Origin: Streptococcus urinalis 2285-97
GTDB lineage: Bacteria > Bacillota > Bacilli > Lactobacillales > Streptococcaceae
Length of the DNA stretch: 64,000 bases
Assembly (NCBI RefSeq): GCF_000188055.2
Contig: NZ_AEUZ02000001.1
Location: 1,130,001-1,194,000 of the forward strand
Reading direction: 5' to 3'
The position numbers and the translations under genes were made by a program. Of the stretch, positions 1-8,259 are shown in pieces (positions within the stretch are counted from its first letter, which is position 1; the number at the start of each line of letters is the position of its first letter). The notes beneath the pieces were generated by a model. The model ran no database searches, was not told where the DNA came from, and saw nothing but the letters and a program-made list of their open reading frames with translations.

Positions 1-2340
1 CTGCCGGAAGGTAATCTTCAAAGGTGAGGCTAGTGGTTTTGGCTCGATTTGGAGAAAAAGCATCTACGGTTAAGGGATAAATGACCGTTGAATCTTTTGC
101 GACCGTTTTGTCATGAAGGTTCACTTGGTCGGTATTGATAACTTCCTTAACAATTTCAGGAGTCGTTGTCAGACGATAGTCGTGGTAATGAATCGTTGGC
201 ACTTGTGGTGCTTTTGGTAACGGCTCTGGCGTAGGGTCTTTAGGCAAGGTGACCTTGGTAAGTGTTAGGCTAGGCTGAGTAACTTTCTCTAATGGTTTTT
301 CCTTAAAGCTCACAGGTGGCTCTGGGGTAAAAGTCTTTGGGGTAAAGGTTTTTGGCACAACCTTAATCGGTTCTGGAATTGGCTCTAACTTTGGTGTCAC
401 ATGAGGTTTTGGACTATAAGGTTTAACCGTCCGTGCAACTGGTAGGGTGTTTAAGGCAAACCAATAAGAGAGACCAACATTTTGGGGCATATCTCCTTGA
501 CCAAAGGTCACCGTATAGGTGTTGCCTGATGTAACCGTTGAGACAATTGCTCCCTTATAGGCATAATTACTATATGACGTATCCCATTCTTCAGGAAGCT
601 TCAAATCACTGGCACGGTTTGACCCGAGTGAACGAGCCAAACCTTCGTTAGTCACTTGAATGGTTGAGCCATTGATAGGGACAAACTTGCCTGATGAGTC
701 TTTCACATACTCTAAACCGATGTCATTGTGGTTGAGTGAGGAATGAGTAAAGACACCTGGTTTTTCCTTGGTGAAGCTGACTTGTGAGCCATCTTCTAAG
801 AAATACTTGGCCTTGACACGAAACTCCATCTTGTCTGTTCGCCAATTGCCTGTCCCATCATTACGGTAGGCGATAAAGCCTTCTGTTGGGTCATTTGGCA
901 CGACTAACTGCACGGCATTAGTTCCAGTTGGAGAAACAAGGTTTGTAATGTCATAGGCTACTTTTGTGATTTTCTTACCATCAAAGCGAGCATTTTGAAG
1001 ATTTTGATAGGTAAAGGAAAGGGTTTCTCCTGTTTTAAAGGTGTCATAGACAAAGAATCCTGTCGAATCAAGGATTTTAGAATACCCACCAAGCATAGCG
1101 TCACCCTTAGCAACGATACGATTAGGATTTCTGGTATCAGCTGAATGGCGTGCTTGTGGTTCTCCATTATTCAAATTTAAAGCCTGAGCAAGAGCTTGTG
1201 AGATGTAGCCTTCCTCACCTTTTGAAATCTCAGCTAAGTCACGTTTATAGCGCTCCATTTCCTTGGTGTTATAGGCATCAATGGCAGCATTTTCTTTCTT
1301 GGCTGCTTCTTCTTTTTCCTTATTGCTTTTCGTGATAGCAGCAATCTCAGCTTCACGGTCTGTCACCAATTTCTGTTGGTCTTTATTGTAGGCATCAACA
1401 GCAGCTTGACCTGCCTTGTTTTCATCATCCACTGCTTTTTGTCCAGCTTGATTGCGTTTATCAATTGCTTCAGTATCAGCCTTTGCCTTGGCAACCCCGT
1501 CCTCATTTGCCTTTTGGATTAAGAGATTCTTTGCGACAATGGCATCTGCATCTTTTTTCTTTGATTCGTATTCAGATAGATTGTCCTTATTTTGCTTATC
1601 AATAGCAGCTACCGCAGAGGTATAATCCTGATAGCCTGAAACCGTTGAACCATCTCCTGATGTTACGGTTTGAGTTGTAACGGTCACATTAGCCGACTGA
1701 TCTTGGTCTTTGATTTTTGAAACTGTGCTATCCACTGAATGATTCAAGGCTTTTCCTGCTTGAGTGGCGTCTTTATGACTAGCAGCCAACGCAGCATTCC
1801 CTTGTTCAACACGTGTTTTATCTTGTTCATAAGTCGCTTTGTCAGCTTTATAGGTATTGGTTAGCTGAGTAATGGCTTCAGCCTGCCTAGCAGCATCCGC
1901 TTCCGCTTTATCTAATTGCTTACTGGTCTCACTCGCAGAAGTTGTATTTCCCAAGTCCATAGGTTGGTCTTGAACAGTAGTAACTCCTTCAGCAGTTGCT
2001 TGATTGACAGCCTGTGTCACAACATCATGAGGAACGGTGACTGTAATAGCCCCATCTGATTGACCAGTTGACGCAAGACTATTCGTTTGTTCAGCAACTG
2101 GAGTTGGCTGAGCTTCTGGTAAATTTGTCGCAGGATTTTCTGTCAACTGAACGGTTTTACCTTGTGAGGATGTTACCACTTCGTCAGCTTGTGCTACTTG
2201 GCCACCCCAAGCGACAACAGCTGTCACCATGGTTACAAGAGCTACCGAACAAAGTGTCCGATACTTCTTACTTTTACGGAAGACATGCTTTTCTGCTTTT
2301 TCCTGATTAACTAAAAAGTGATGATGACATTGTTTGGTCA
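1..2340 (-). CDS. Antigen I/II family cell-wall adhesin (3' end beyond window)
   Basis: Surface adhesin of the antigen I/II (SspB/AspA/Bsp-like) family. About 780 codons are present and the C-terminal domains and sortase signal lie off the left edge. The ATG at 2340 follows AAGAAGGA. Residues ~1-50 form a long Gram-positive signal peptide with a YSIRK-like FRKSKKYRTLCSV segment. Then come an alanine-rich coiled region (~125-370) with degenerate repeats (AGQKAVDDEN, AGQAAVDAYN), a V domain starting at GYISQALAQALNL (~377-625), a proline-rich stalk (~630-720, PKTFTP repeated) and the start of a C-terminal isopeptide domain (TSLTFEDYLPA). Antigen I/II genes are known cargo of ICESa2603-type elements and bind salivary or host glycoproteins. 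The gene is preceded by two terminators and a leader, so expression is probably conditional. Confidence 0.9.
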
Positions 2341-2411
2341 TAAAAAAGTCCTTCTTTTCTTTTGATAAGTAGCAACAATCTGTCACTCTCTCCTCATCAT
2401 AAAAAAGAAGG

Positions 2412-2434
2412 CTTGATTTTGGTATAACATCAAA
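2412..2434. repeat. ICE 23-nt repeat motif, copy 1
   Basis: CTTGATTTTGGTATAACATC followed by AAA. It is an imperfect palindrome (TTGAT...ATCAA) also found at 4385-4407 and 14611-14633. Here it lies between a minus-strand terminator and the adhesin start. Function unknown. Confidence 0.6.
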
Positions 2435-2440
2435 AATGGA

Positions 2441-2477
2441 TAAAGAAAAAAGCTATCGGTAGCACTACCGATAGCTT
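2441..2477 (-). terminator. Strong intrinsic terminator upstream of the adhesin gene
   Basis: A perfect 13-bp inverted repeat (2450-2462 with 2465-2477, core AGCTATCGGTAG) is followed on the minus strand by six T residues. It sits about 100 nt before the adhesin start codon, so it would stop transcription entering from upstream unless read-through occurs. Confidence 0.8.
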
Positions 2478-2490
2478 CTGAAAATCCCTA

Positions 2491-2525
2491 TAAAAAGGGG
2501 GAGGACTGACGCTTCAGACCCTCCC
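2491..2525 (-). terminator. Intrinsic terminator at the end of a candidate leader
   Basis: GGGAGG (2499-2504) pairs with CCTCCC (2520-2525), and CTGA pairs with TCAG inside the stem. The minus strand continues as CCCTTTTTA. It precedes the 2441-2477 terminator, making a double terminator in front of the adhesin gene. Confidence 0.65.
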
Positions 2526-2640
2526 AGACGTGACTAGCACGACCCAATTCGATATGACCATGTTACCACTAACTTTGTTTTTCATCAATAAGTTTACTTA
2601 TTTGTCGAATCGACGGTTTTATATCGATATATATCGTTAC
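2494..2640 (-). ncRNA. Candidate leader RNA upstream of the adhesin
   Basis: A plausible minus-strand promoter (TTGTAG at 2671-2676, 18-nt spacer, TATAAT at 2647-2652) would start a ~145-nt transcript that ends at the 2491-2525 terminator. The RNA holds short palindromes (ACGATATATATCG and CGTCGATTCGACG). It also shares a TAGTGG...ATGGTC string (2556-2571) with the leader at 5125-5323. No known riboswitch class was recognised. The rest of the 2341-2810 gap holds the two terminators, the 23-nt repeat and a possible gene remnant at 2722-2808. Confidence 0.35.
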
Positions 2641-2721
2641 AAAACTATTATAAAGCAATGAATCCAAGGCCTACAAAATCAGTAATTCTAAACTTTTGGA
2701 TTATACTATTTTTTAGCCACT

Positions 2722-2808
2722 CTATAACATCAAATTATTTGTTTCATTTGTCCGGCCATAAAGAATATCTTCTTCTACGAATTTGGCTTCTCCTGGCCAA
2801 ACATGCAC
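2722..2808 (-). pseudogene. Possible short gene remnant after abiEii
   Basis: A short reading frame of 28 codons downstream of the toxin gene, in another frame, encodes a protein-like string (HVWPGEAKFVEEDILYGRT) that ends in TNNLML. It has no start codon with a ribosome binding site. It may be the tail of a gene lost by deletion, but the family was not identified and it could be chance. Confidence 0.25.
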
Positions 2809-2810
2809 TA

Positions 2811-3653
2811 CTAAATCCCTAAGTGTTTTAAAATAATTGCCACCACTTCCACTGATTCCTCAAAACTAATTTCACTGGCATATCTAAATGATTTTTGATA
2901 GCGAGACCAAAGCTGATTCTGATAGTCAGAACTACGGATTTCCTCTAGTTGACTTTCCCAATTTGTCAAAACATCTAAGCTTTCTCTTTTCTTAGCAGTA
3001 TTGTTTAGAGCAGTTTTCAATATTGGGATATCAATCTCATCTTTTCGAAAATGATATAATGTGAAGAGGTCATAGCGGTCACGAGGTCTAGTTGAAGCAG
3101 CTCCTCGACGAATAACCGTTTCTAATTTTTCAGCAATAACAGTTTCTAAATTATAAGTCCAAACTTCTAGTTTATTCTCTGAAAAAACAGACTGCAATTG
3201 ATAAGTAATTTCTCGTGGCGTTATCCGATCACCTGTTGTTATATCAATAAAGACAACTTCACGTAGGGTATCGAATGTCGCCTTGAGTTTGAGGGTAAAG
3301 CCCCCATATTCATCATCTTGTCGAATTGGCTCTAACATATCAACTTCAAATTGGAAACCTTCAGAAGGTTGACTTACAATTTCTTTGAAGATTGTTTGAA
3401 TATTCTCCTCACTAAGAGGTTGACCTTTCAAAGTAACATCTAAATCCATAGTTGTTCGTTTATCTAAGCCAATCATCTGTCCGATAAGGAATCCACCTTT
3501 CACAATGAAAGAATCTTTATACCGACTTTCAGAGATGAGTTTTAAGATTTTCTCAATCAAATAGTTCTGCTGAACTTGTTGAGCAGGTATCCCTTTTTCT
3601 CTTGCAATATTCTTGATTTTTGCTTTGAAACTATTGGCATTTGAAAATTTCAC
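2811..3653 (-). CDS. abiEii: AbiEii-type nucleotidyltransferase toxin
   Basis: Toxin of a type IV AbiE toxin-antitoxin system. In the family, AbiEii is a nucleotidyltransferase-fold protein whose activity stops growth and can abort phage infection; characterised relatives modify tRNA. The NTase signature lies in the first third (KGGFLIGQMIG, then DLDVTLKG supplying the metal-binding aspartates). RDRYDLFTLYHFR at ~190-200 fits the C-terminal helical part. The length of 280 aa is normal. The start overlaps the antitoxin stop by 4 nt (ATGA-type coupling), so toxin translation depends on the antitoxin gene. On an ICE such a pair stabilises the element and may exclude phages. The family call is firm; the activity is inferred. 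Confidence 0.88.
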   Translation of the reverse strand: MKFSNANSFKAKIKNIAREKGIPAQQVQQNYLIEKILKLISESRYKDSFIVKGGFLIGQMIGLDKRTTMDLDVTLKGQPLSEENIQTIFKEIVSQPSEGFQFEVDMLEPIRQDDEYGGFTLKLKATFDTLREVVFIDITTGDRITPREITYQLQSVFSENKLEVWTYNLETVIAEKLETVIRRGAASTRPRDRYDLFTLYHFRKDEIDIPILKTALNNTAKKRESLDVLTNWESQLEEIRSSDYQNQLWSRYQKSFRYASEISFEESVEVVAIILKHLGI

Positions 3654-4243
3654 GACAAGACCTCCACATAAGATTGTAGCTTTTCAGTGACTTTAAATAG
3701 TTGTGCATAGTGGTACAACTTGGCATAATTCACAGCTCCTTTTTTAAAGTAAGCTTGAAACGCTGGAGCAATGACTTGAACATCAACATGATAAGCTGTT
3801 CGCAAACACTCTACCAAAGTTCGTTCCATATCATATACTGAGATAAACTGTCCAGCCTGTCGCTCTAGTTTTATAATACCGATTTCATGATGTTTTCTAG
3901 CAACAATCGGCTTAACACCAGCTTCTTTCATTAGCCTCGTGTTCGTTCCAAAAGGAAAAGTCATCACAGGTTCAAATGGAACAGTGAGGGAAAGGCCATG
4001 TAACCATAGTGCTGTTTCTAAGGAATAAATTCCTTTTGGAAAACGATACTGTAAACTAAAGAAATCATCAATATAGGTATCAGGCAGATGATAAATGCCT
4101 CTTTCAATTGATTCCAATTTACCTTTTGAGACCAATTGATTCAGTTGTTGGTAAGAAAAGTTAAGCTCTTCTATATCACGAAAAGTTATAAGGCCATGAT
4201 TTTTTTTTATGTAATTATAGACAGGTTTCTCTAACAAATCCAC
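3650..4243 (-). CDS. abiEi: AbiEi antitoxin / autorepressor
   Basis: Antitoxin of the AbiE pair: an N-terminal winged-helix DNA-binding domain (~1-60, including FRDIEELNFSYQQLNQLVSKGK and GIYHLPD) followed by the AbiEi C-terminal domain. I place the start at GTG 4243, preceded by AGGAGG at 7 nt. The longer ORF opening at 4273 begins inside an inverted-repeat operator and lacks a ribosome binding site. AbiEi proteins characterised elsewhere repress their own operon by cooperative binding to paired inverted repeats, and two such repeats lie directly upstream. The gene overlaps abiEii by 4 nt. Confidence 0.88.
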   Translation of the reverse strand: MDLLEKPVYNYIKKNHGLITFRDIEELNFSYQQLNQLVSKGKLESIERGIYHLPDTYIDDFFSLQYRFPKGIYSLETALWLHGLSLTVPFEPVMTFPFGTNTRLMKEAGVKPIVARKHHEIGIIKLERQAGQFISVYDMERTLVECLRTAYHVDVQVIAPAFQAYFKKGAVNYAKLYHYAQLFKVTEKLQSYVEVLS

Positions 4244-4255
4244 ATTACCACCTCC

Positions 4256-4300
4256 TAAATAATATGCTAACATTTCACTACAACGTTAGCATATTATTTA
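4256..4300. promoter_or_regulatory. AbiE operator, proximal inverted repeat
   Basis: Perfect 16-bp arms, 4256-4271 and 4285-4300 (ATATGCTAAC...GTTAGCATAT core), separated by 13 nt just before the abiEi ribosome binding site. The core matches the distal repeat at 4319-4365. Known AbiEi proteins bind such repeats to repress their promoter. Confidence 0.75.
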
Positions 4301-4318
4301 GAAAAAATCAATCACAAA

Positions 4319-4365
4319 TAAAATAATATGCTAACAAACCAATGATTTGTTAGCATATCATTTTA
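4319..4365. promoter_or_regulatory. AbiE operator, distal inverted repeat
   Basis: Arms of 20 bp (4319-4338 and 4346-4365) with one mismatch and the same ATATGCTAAC core as the proximal repeat. The spacing between the two cores suits cooperative binding by two repressor dimers. Confidence 0.75.
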
Positions 4366-4384
4366 TATTTCGTCGTAAAGATGA

Positions 4385-4407
4385 CTTGATTTTGGAATCA
4401 CATCAAA
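4385..4407. repeat. ICE 23-nt repeat motif, copy 2
   Basis: CTTGATTTTGGAATCACATC followed by AAA; one of three copies in the ICE. As at copy 1, a minus-strand terminator ending in a T tract lies just upstream on the transcribed strand. Confidence 0.6.
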
Positions 4408-4417
4408 GAAGGACAAA

Positions 4418-4447
4418 GAAAAAAAGCCACCCACAAAAAGTGGATGA
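4418..4447 (-). terminator. Terminator between the PBECR4-like gene and abiE
   Basis: CACCCAC (4429 onward) pairs with GTGGATG across an AAAAA loop with one mismatch. On the minus strand the hairpin is followed by GGCTTTTTTTC. It ends the transcript of the gene at 4476-5111. Confidence 0.55.
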
Positions 4448-4475
4448 CCCAATGATTATCATATCAATATTTCCA

Positions 4476-5111
4476 TTAAGACGGCCAATTAACCTTTCTA
4501 GCTTTAGCAGTCTTAAAGCGTTTCTTATCAACAAGTTTCAACTCTATTTCTCTACAATTTGTAATTAAGGTGTCGTTGATTTTAAGACTTCTTGGAAAGT
4601 ATTGGTTCCCTTGTTCACGCGATAATTCAACTGTATAACTAATACCATTACTTAATTTGAAGACCACAAAATAAATATTATCTCTTCTAAATCGTTTGCC
4701 AACTTTTCTATTCAAAATACCATCCGTTGTGTAGAATTTACATTCCATCACATATAACATTTGATAAAGTAATAATGTGCCAACGATTTTGAATTTATTT
4801 TCGTTAAACCAACCATTATCAGCCTTATTTAGACGCTCCAATGTCCAATCATCCTTTAATCCTTCAAAAATACTCCCTGCGTTATTAGTTGGTAAATTAA
4901 CATGATGATCTCTTGATAATCCTAATAAATGGGGAATAGAGGAATTTGGGACAGAAAGAACAATTTCAGGATAGTTCTCCATATTTGTCTGATAAAAGTA
5001 TTTGTACTGAGAAACATATTTCTCAATAGTATTGGCTAGACAAGACATATCGACATTGAGAATATCAATTTCTCCATCAAAGGTCTCGAGCCATTCCAAA
5101 GTATATGTCAT
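4476..5111 (-). CDS. PBECR4-like protein of unknown role
   Basis: A 211-aa soluble protein. The middle and C-terminal parts (IPHLLGL near 60; RLNKADNGWFNENKFKIVG near 100; YFPRSLKIND near 175) recall the PBECR4 class of predicted barnase/EndoU/RelE-like nuclease domains found on mobile elements; this is from memory and not certain. No signal peptide or membrane segment is seen. The ATG at 5111 is preceded by TAGGAG and, immediately before that, by the terminator of a ~200-nt leader RNA, so the gene appears controlled by read-through. It could be a toxin-like effector or an ICE accessory factor. Confidence 0.5.
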   Translation of the reverse strand: MTYTLEWLETFDGEIDILNVDMSCLANTIEKYVSQYKYFYQTNMENYPEIVLSVPNSSIPHLLGLSRDHHVNLPTNNAGSIFEGLKDDWTLERLNKADNGWFNENKFKIVGTLLLYQMLYVMECKFYTTDGILNRKVGKRFRRDNIYFVVFKLSNGISYTVELSREQGNQYFPRSLKINDTLITNCREIELKLVDKKRFKTAKARKVNWPS

Positions 5112-5124
5112 TCTATTTTTCTCC

Positions 5125-5158
5125 TAAAAAAGAGAAGGAAGCAGGTGCTTCCTTCTCT
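5125..5158 (-). terminator. Terminator of the leader RNA
   Basis: A perfect 13-bp stem (AGAGAAGGAAGCA with its complement, 2-nt loop) followed by TTTTTT on the minus strand, ending about 10 nt before the ribosome binding site of the gene at 5111. Confidence 0.85.
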
Positions 5159-5323
5159 TCCACGTATTGAGTTTCACCTCACGCTAGATATGCCCTATCT
5201 ATTCCTCAAGGGTAGGCAGTCCTGCTATTCTTTTTCTCAACAAACAGTTTGAACTGAGTGCGGAGCCCACAGGCGGGTGCAGACCATATCCACTAGCCCA
5301 CAAGTAATTTATAATCTTTATTT
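5125..5323 (-). ncRNA. Candidate structured leader RNA or small RNA (~199 nt)
   Basis: A near-ideal promoter starts a transcript near 5323 that ends at a 13-bp terminator hairpin (5131-5143 with 5146-5158) with six U residues. The ribosome binding site of the next gene follows within 10 nt. The RNA is more GC-rich than its surroundings and holds complementary blocks (for example GATAGGGCATATC and AGTGG...CCGCACT). No long ORF is present. It may be a free small RNA or an attenuator for the PBECR4-like gene. I see no match to a riboswitch I know. Confidence 0.6.
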
Positions 5324-5329
5324 ACTATT

Positions 5330-5358
5330 ATTATACGGGATAAGTCCTTATTTGTCAA
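5330..5358 (-). promoter_or_regulatory. Consensus sigma-A promoter
   Basis: Minus strand TTGACA (5353-5358), 17-nt spacer, TATAAT (5330-5335): a perfect consensus. The only transcript it can start is the leader RNA ending at 5125. The stretch 5359-5454 to the right holds no further gene. Confidence 0.85.
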
Positions 5359-5454
5359 CACCTACGTTCACGCTTAAAGTTTAGATGAGATGATTACTTT
5401 GTCCCAAATATCATACAACATTTGGGACAAGAAGACAAGTATTCCAATATTTTT

Positions 5455-8259
5455 TTATTTCGTTGTATAGGCAAAGCTAATTGTACTATCGACTCCTGAT
5501 AACTTACGGAAGGTATAGTTAGGGTTGCCATTATAGTTGGTTTCTGAGATAAGGAAAGACCCATCTGGGTAAACCTTCTCCACAAACGACACGTGACCAT
5601 AAGCGGCAGGTGTTCCATGAGCGCCTCCCGCAAAGGAAATAATCGCTCCTGCTTTTGGTAGCTTACCTGTTTCACCACCAAGACGTGCTGCTGTCGCCAC
5701 CCAATCTTGACCATTCCCCATGGTACTAATGATTGGGATTTTCTCACCGTTTCGTCCTTTGAGTTTCAAGCCCAATTGGTTGATACGAGCGGCCACTCCC
5801 CACGTACATTGCCCATAGGCATAACCCATACCGTCACCCCCACCTGGAACGGAGTTGTTATAAAGGTCTCCTCGAACCGCTTCCAGCGCTTTTGGATCAC
5901 TTTGGGCTGTTCCACCATTTGGTTGGCTAAAGCCTTTCTCAATTTGGTAATACCACTCGGTGGCTCTGGTTTGACGATCTAAGAGCTTATCACCACTATT
6001 TCCTTCCCAATAAATGAGAAAGAGTTGGGCAAGACTGGCTGGACTTCCTGAGTTTTTGAAGAAATCTTTTAACCAGTTGGTATAGTAAGGATTGTCCCCA
6101 TTGAGCATAAAATCCAGTTGTAATCCTAAGTCATACCACTTCTGCTTTTTTCGGTTAGCACACTCTAATAACAAGGTATGTCTGCGTGACCCATCTGCTG
6201 TATCTGTCCATTGCCCTAAGCCCAAGCCACGTCTTAGAATATTTGGGTACCTGCCATTATAGATAGCTGGGCCATTAAGAGACAACCAGCCCTCATCGTC
6301 CCAAGAACTGGCACTTGCCCCAACAGGAGGCGATAAGTAGTCCCCTTCAGCTCGTTTGGGATTAATGGATGATTCTACTGACCAGTTTCCTAAAATGGCT
6401 GCGATAGCTTGATTGGTCGCACCTTTACTTTTGAGATAGTCATAAATCGCCTTTGCTCTCTCGAACTCATCGCCTCCAAATTGACCAATGGTAGGTAGAA
6501 TGGTCGTTTGGAGTTGAATGACTTTAGGAAAGTAAAAGGCTGGATTGACGTAAACCAGTTTCTCTGAATCATCGTCTACCTTTTGATAGGTCACTTTAAG
6601 ACCAGCACCATCCTTAGTTTGACCAATCACTTCCCCTGCTTGGACTTTCTGACCGTCTGTCACTCGACCAGTATGGATATTAAACAAGGTCAATTGAGAC
6701 TTGTTTAGTCCCTTACCTGACGTGATGATAATGTTCTCTCCCTCTAGGGAAACCTTACCATCCATAGGAGCCACAATTACTTGATTCTCTTTGGCTTCTA
6801 GAATGATATGATGATGAAGCGTTGGCTTGTCATCAATCACATCATAGCCATAGCGGACTGTCATGGTTAGCGCGTCATCTTCAGTCTGATTTTGAAAAGG
6901 ATTATCCAATTCTTGGAGGGCAAGGTAGGTGCCTTCCTCACTTAATTCCTTTAAGTCTTCTCGATCCTCATCAGAGAGTTTGTAGGCAGGCTCCTTGGTC
7001 AACTCAAGCATGGATTTTAAAGAATCCCCACCGTTTAAGTCCTGCCAAAGCTGACTGAGATAGGCTTGATAAGTCTTATCACCATTTTCCATGACTTCTT
7101 CTAAAGCATAATCTTGATACTTGAGATTCATAAAGCCCATGACGTCATCAATCTTGGTGTAGTAGGTAATGCCAGTGGGATTGGTTCGAGTGTTTTCCGC
7201 ATCTTCCCACGTCATGTGCGTATAGGCTTTTGTCAGTTCACTCTCATCCTGTTGAATGAGAGTAGTTCCTGAAATTCCTATAACAAAAATCATCATCAAA
7301 AGAAAGAAAAACAAGAGGCCTGACACGACCCAAGTCATAGGATTAAGGGCAATCGATGAAAAGAAGGTCAGGCTATTCTTAATCGCTTGAATAACCCCTC
7401 TGATTCCTGACACACTGTGCCTTCTGGCTTGCTTGAGAAAGGTGTGGTATCTCCTTTTGGGCTTTAAGGGCTTCTGACGGGTGAACCCTTTCCCCTTTTT
7501 AAAGTTCTGATACCGCTCCCTACTATGAGCGGCTTTCGTCTTAGTAAACCGAAGACCTGTCTGCCCACTTTTGACAAGGAGTTTTCCTGACTGATAAGTA
7601 AATCTCCCATAGCGTCTTCCTTTAATCACAGACTCTTTTAGGGTTCTAATTCCCTCCAAGTCATCATCTTGAGCGACTACATCCAGTGATTCTGAGGCGA
7701 CATAGCGTAAGCCTCGTTTGACCTTGGTCGAGGGGTTCTTAAACTGATGTGCTTTTTTCAGTTGTTTCACGTCACGCTTAGCTGATTTCACCTCTTTTTC
7801 TGCCTGAAGGCGTTCAAGAGGTTTTTCTTTTTGAAACTGAAACCGTGACGTTTTTGATTCTGTTGGCTTTTTCTGATAGGTAAACTTAGAGGTAACAGCC
7901 TCCTCTTTTTCGGCCATCTTGACCTCTGCCAAGTGTTTTCTCGCTACTACTAGGCGCTGTCTGGCTTGAGGAAGCCGATACTTCTTAATTTCCTTACTTT
8001 TTAGCCATCTGGGAGACACATAGGAAATCGCTTCCTTAAAGGTATCTGTCGCTAGGTCTTTTTCCTCCTGATAGGTTTGCTTCAGAGTCTGTCGTTGTTC
8101 CCTTGTTTCAGCTTTCTCAGCTCGGCGCATGATAAAGCGTCGTTTAGGAAGTGAGCGTTTTAACCCCTTCTTCTCCCTACGGTAATGGATACGACTAGCC
8201 TTTAAACTACTCTGAAAGGTTTTACGGGCAACCTTGACCTTCTGTTGCTCTCTTGTCAT
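5455..8259 (-). CDS. Conjugative cell-wall hydrolase (lysozyme + CHAP), VirB1-like
   Basis: A 934-aa peptidoglycan hydrolase of the type IV secretion apparatus that opens the cell wall for the mating channel. It has a long, very basic N-terminus (~1-300) probably in the cytoplasm, one membrane helix at ~310-330, and a degenerate LytM/biotinyl-like fold (~480-600, HHHIILEA...VIVAPMDGKV). A phage tail-tip lysozyme-type domain follows (~625-790, ILGNWSVESSINPKRAEGD and GLGLGQWTD). A C-terminal CHAP amidase/endopeptidase domain starts at GYAYGQCTWG (catalytic Cys ~816, His in YGHVSFVEKV). It begins with ATG after GAGGGGTGA and overlaps the virB4 stop by 4 nt. It is the last gene of the transfer block. 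Confidence 0.9.
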   Translation of the reverse strand: MTREQQKVKVARKTFQSSLKASRIHYRREKKGLKRSLPKRRFIMRRAEKAETREQRQTLKQTYQEEKDLATDTFKEAISYVSPRWLKSKEIKKYRLPQARQRLVVARKHLAEVKMAEKEEAVTSKFTYQKKPTESKTSRFQFQKEKPLERLQAEKEVKSAKRDVKQLKKAHQFKNPSTKVKRGLRYVASESLDVVAQDDDLEGIRTLKESVIKGRRYGRFTYQSGKLLVKSGQTGLRFTKTKAAHSRERYQNFKKGKGFTRQKPLKPKRRYHTFLKQARRHSVSGIRGVIQAIKNSLTFFSSIALNPMTWVVSGLLFFFLLMMIFVIGISGTTLIQQDESELTKAYTHMTWEDAENTRTNPTGITYYTKIDDVMGFMNLKYQDYALEEVMENGDKTYQAYLSQLWQDLNGGDSLKSMLELTKEPAYKLSDEDREDLKELSEEGTYLALQELDNPFQNQTEDDALTMTVRYGYDVIDDKPTLHHHIILEAKENQVIVAPMDGKVSLEGENIIITSGKGLNKSQLTLFNIHTGRVTDGQKVQAGEVIGQTKDGAGLKVTYQKVDDDSEKLVYVNPAFYFPKVIQLQTTILPTIGQFGGDEFERAKAIYDYLKSKGATNQAIAAILGNWSVESSINPKRAEGDYLSPPVGASASSWDDEGWLSLNGPAIYNGRYPNILRRGLGLGQWTDTADGSRRHTLLLECANRKKQKWYDLGLQLDFMLNGDNPYYTNWLKDFFKNSGSPASLAQLFLIYWEGNSGDKLLDRQTRATEWYYQIEKGFSQPNGGTAQSDPKALEAVRGDLYNNSVPGGGDGMGYAYGQCTWGVAARINQLGLKLKGRNGEKIPIISTMGNGQDWVATAARLGGETGKLPKAGAIISFAGGAHGTPAAYGHVSFVEKVYPDGSFLISETNYNGNPNYTFRKLSGVDSTISFAYTTK

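Noticed and set aside
4343..4568. 73-aa plus-strand ORF across the abiE upstream region
   Set aside because: It covers the operator, the terminator and the 3' end of a real minus-strand gene, and its sequence is not protein-like.
5125..5323. Leader RNA as a T-box or known riboswitch
   Set aside because: No T-box GGTGG motif and no recognisable aptamer core, and the neighbouring gene is not metabolic.
5394..5747. 117-aa ORF at the end of the lysozyme-CHAP gene
   Set aside because: A frame shadow of the CHAP domain, which is clearly coded in the other frame.
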